Below, in pieces: positions 37,701 to 40,700 of a stretch of 64,000 nt of DNA. The translations under genes were made by a program, and so were the position numbers. This stretch comes from Steromphala cineraria (Eukaryota; Mollusca; Gastropoda; Trochida; Trochidae): NCBI GenBank assembly GCA_916613615.1, contig OU744736.1, positions 10,985,724 to 11,049,723 on the forward strand, read 5' to 3'. The notes under the pieces are model-generated. The model made no database searches. It saw only the letters and a program-made list of their open reading frames with translations, and was not told where the DNA came from. How positions within the stretch are numbered: the first letter of the stretch is position 1; every line of letters starts with the position of its first letter.

Positions 37701-40700
37701 CTAAATATGTAAACTGAGGGTGTATATAACATTATTTAATTAATTGAACCTTGATTGTATGGAAGGGCAATGGTGGAAATATTACATTATCTGTGTTATA
37801 TTTTCACCGTAAAAAAATAAGTCTTTTTGTGAAAATGGTTTTAAGAAATTGATAAACTAATTCATACTAATAGCATCACCTTATCACTTTATCATTGGTA
37901 GGAGCTTACAGATATAGAACAGAAATATGGGATGTCATGAAATGGACAAATGTCTTCAGTGGTTCCTACCTCCTCTGTGTTGGACAGATCAGCTACAACT
38001 TCCACCGGTTCTGTACTTTTACCGTTCCTGTAGACGAGGATTCTAACCTTCTTTCTGTCTATCAGGGTCCTGAAGCAAATAATGATAACAATAACCATTT
38101 TGTGCAGCACATATATCCATGACAAAGCATGCTCAATGCGCAATAATGTGTATTATTATCCTGGAGCGATAATATGTTTGGGCTTAACAATAAAAAATGC
38201 TTGTCAGGGGTTGGTAATGAGAGGGACCAGGTGCCATTTTGCATATTGAATGAGAAAAAGGCCCATTCAGTTTTTGAAGTTTACTGTTTGCTTGTTTTTT
38301 GGTTTTTTTCCCGAGAAATATTTTTATTACAGAACAAATTTACATTAAAAAATGCGATTCCACGTGGTGGGGATATCACTGATTTGACATTTAGATAAAT
38401 TTACATAAATATAATCTTCCAATATGATAACAGATGGGACGGAGGGTATTTTGGTAACAAAACGTGATAGAGAAAGAGAGGGTTTGAATAGATAAGTGAG
38501 AGAGGGGAAATAAAGGGTGATATAAATAAGAGAGAAAGAAAAGGGTGAATTAGGTAAGTGAGAGAGAAAGGAAGGGGTTAAAAAGATTATATGTAGAGAA
38601 ACAACCAGCCCATTTCCTGATAAATGCTGGATCATCTTTACCAAATATATATCTTTCAATGTTATAATTGTTCTTTATAACTTTGAGGGCGTGGTCAAAA
38701 CGTAAGTCTGTCAATGCGTGTTTACATTTATATATATATTTCTTCAGAATTGTGTACAAGTGGTTAATAAGAGTGCTTTCATTGGGGTCTCCAAGGAGGA
38801 ATGATGATACACTAACTTCAATTTTGAAATTCATCTAATTTTGAAATGAGAAAAAGGCCATTCAAATTTTGAAGTTTACTGTTGATGTAAGGACAATGGC
38901 CCATTTAAAATTTCAAAAAATTACTTAAAAGTCTGAAAATGTCACATTGTCGATGATGACTTGCCCAATCCCTGCATATAGAACAATTTTCCAACTTACA
39001 ACATCCTCTTTGAGAGTCTCGATCTAGTTTTCTTCTTCTTCCCTTCTTCCGGGAGCAGGACACCCGACAACTTCCACACCGCACCCTCCCTCAGGATCAG
39101 ATTCCCTGTGGAGGATATACATATACAGTATACTTCTACAAACTATCAAACATTTCTAAGAACCATTCTATGAACTGGTCTAAAAATCAACTTTTTGAAA
39201 TAAATCACATCAAGAAATAAATTACTACAAATTACATTCTGATCAAACTCACCTTAATGAATAAAATAAAATTCTGAAATCAGAATCAATTCAACCTGTT
39301 TATGACAGAAAACATTCTATCATAGTTCATTCTGCATCAGTTGTAGACAAGAATTTGCTTCGAGTTATAAAACAATGTATATTTTAAAAAACATCAAAGA
39401 TGTTAATTACTTTTCGTGGGTAGATGAGGATCTCTGTAGTTTTCACCCATGGAAATGTAAACTTCAGAATCTGGGACGATATCTTGTCCCTCGAAAACTT
39501 CAACTCCATCCTCCAGAAATATCCGTCGAGCAGCAAATGGAAGGCCAAGTCTTGTTGTGAGTTGTTCCAAGAGCTACAATATGTGACACATGAAACTATT
39601 ACCAGGGTTAGAAAGTAGAACTAGTCTCATAGCCCAGGTCTAGTAGAAAATAGAGCAGAATCTATCAACCGACATAACAAAGGACTAATAGTTATTTCAA
39701 TGTTTTTAGAAAAATTGAATGTGTTTGTAGTATAACTTACAGAAATTCGCCTGTTTGAATGTCTAGTGCTTTGTACGATCAATTTTGACACCCCTGGTAT
39801 AACCATGCCAAATGTGACATCATATTTGTGTAATTTATCTTCAAGGTTATCAATCATTATTCAGTGAATGAATTTTATTTTTATTTCTATTACTTCATCT
39901 CTCATTTGATGACAATCTTGTGAATATCAATATGTCACTTGTAGACTCACTACTACATTCAACTTGTTCTACCTTATATTTTACTGGCACTTCATTGTTT
40001 CTAGATAATCTTGGGCTTTCAGACAATGAGATAAAGGTTTAAATCATCAACTTACCATCTTAACATTAGCAGCTGTAGCTTTTACAAAATTCTCTCTTGA
40101 ACCATTTTTGAAGGCAATAACTTTGACTGTGTGTGGCTGTCGGCGATACAAGGACTTGGGTCTCTTAGCTGGAATCAGAAATCACATTTTTAATTTTCAG
40201 TTAAGGATTTTGTCTATAATCAAGTGGACTCATAATAAAAGTTTGTACCAGCTATTTCTATTACCACAACAAGAGTAAGTACAGAGTACTTTTTTAGATA
40301 TTTTTAATACGTTGGGGAATTTCATATATTACTTTTATATTTAAGTTAACAAGTGCTTTGTCCCATAAATATTATATATGTTTACCTGAGCCAGGCCTAT
40401 AAGAAAATCTTGATACACCTGAGGGTGGTCGGCTGAAAAAATAAGAGGAAATAATAATCATATTATCACCACAAAGATTGGGAAAGACATCTTGACAATC
40501 GTCCATTTTTAGGTTTTATAATAGACCATAGCCCTTGTATATATAGTATAATTCAATGGGTCTTTTTATCATCTGAAGTGCATGGCCCCTGCTTCCAACA
40601 CCTGATTACAAAATATTGTATCTTAAACACATGAATAAACATTAAGGCAAAGAATGGTTTTATAATGGTTTGAGTTACAAGTTACAACACTGAGAAGTCT

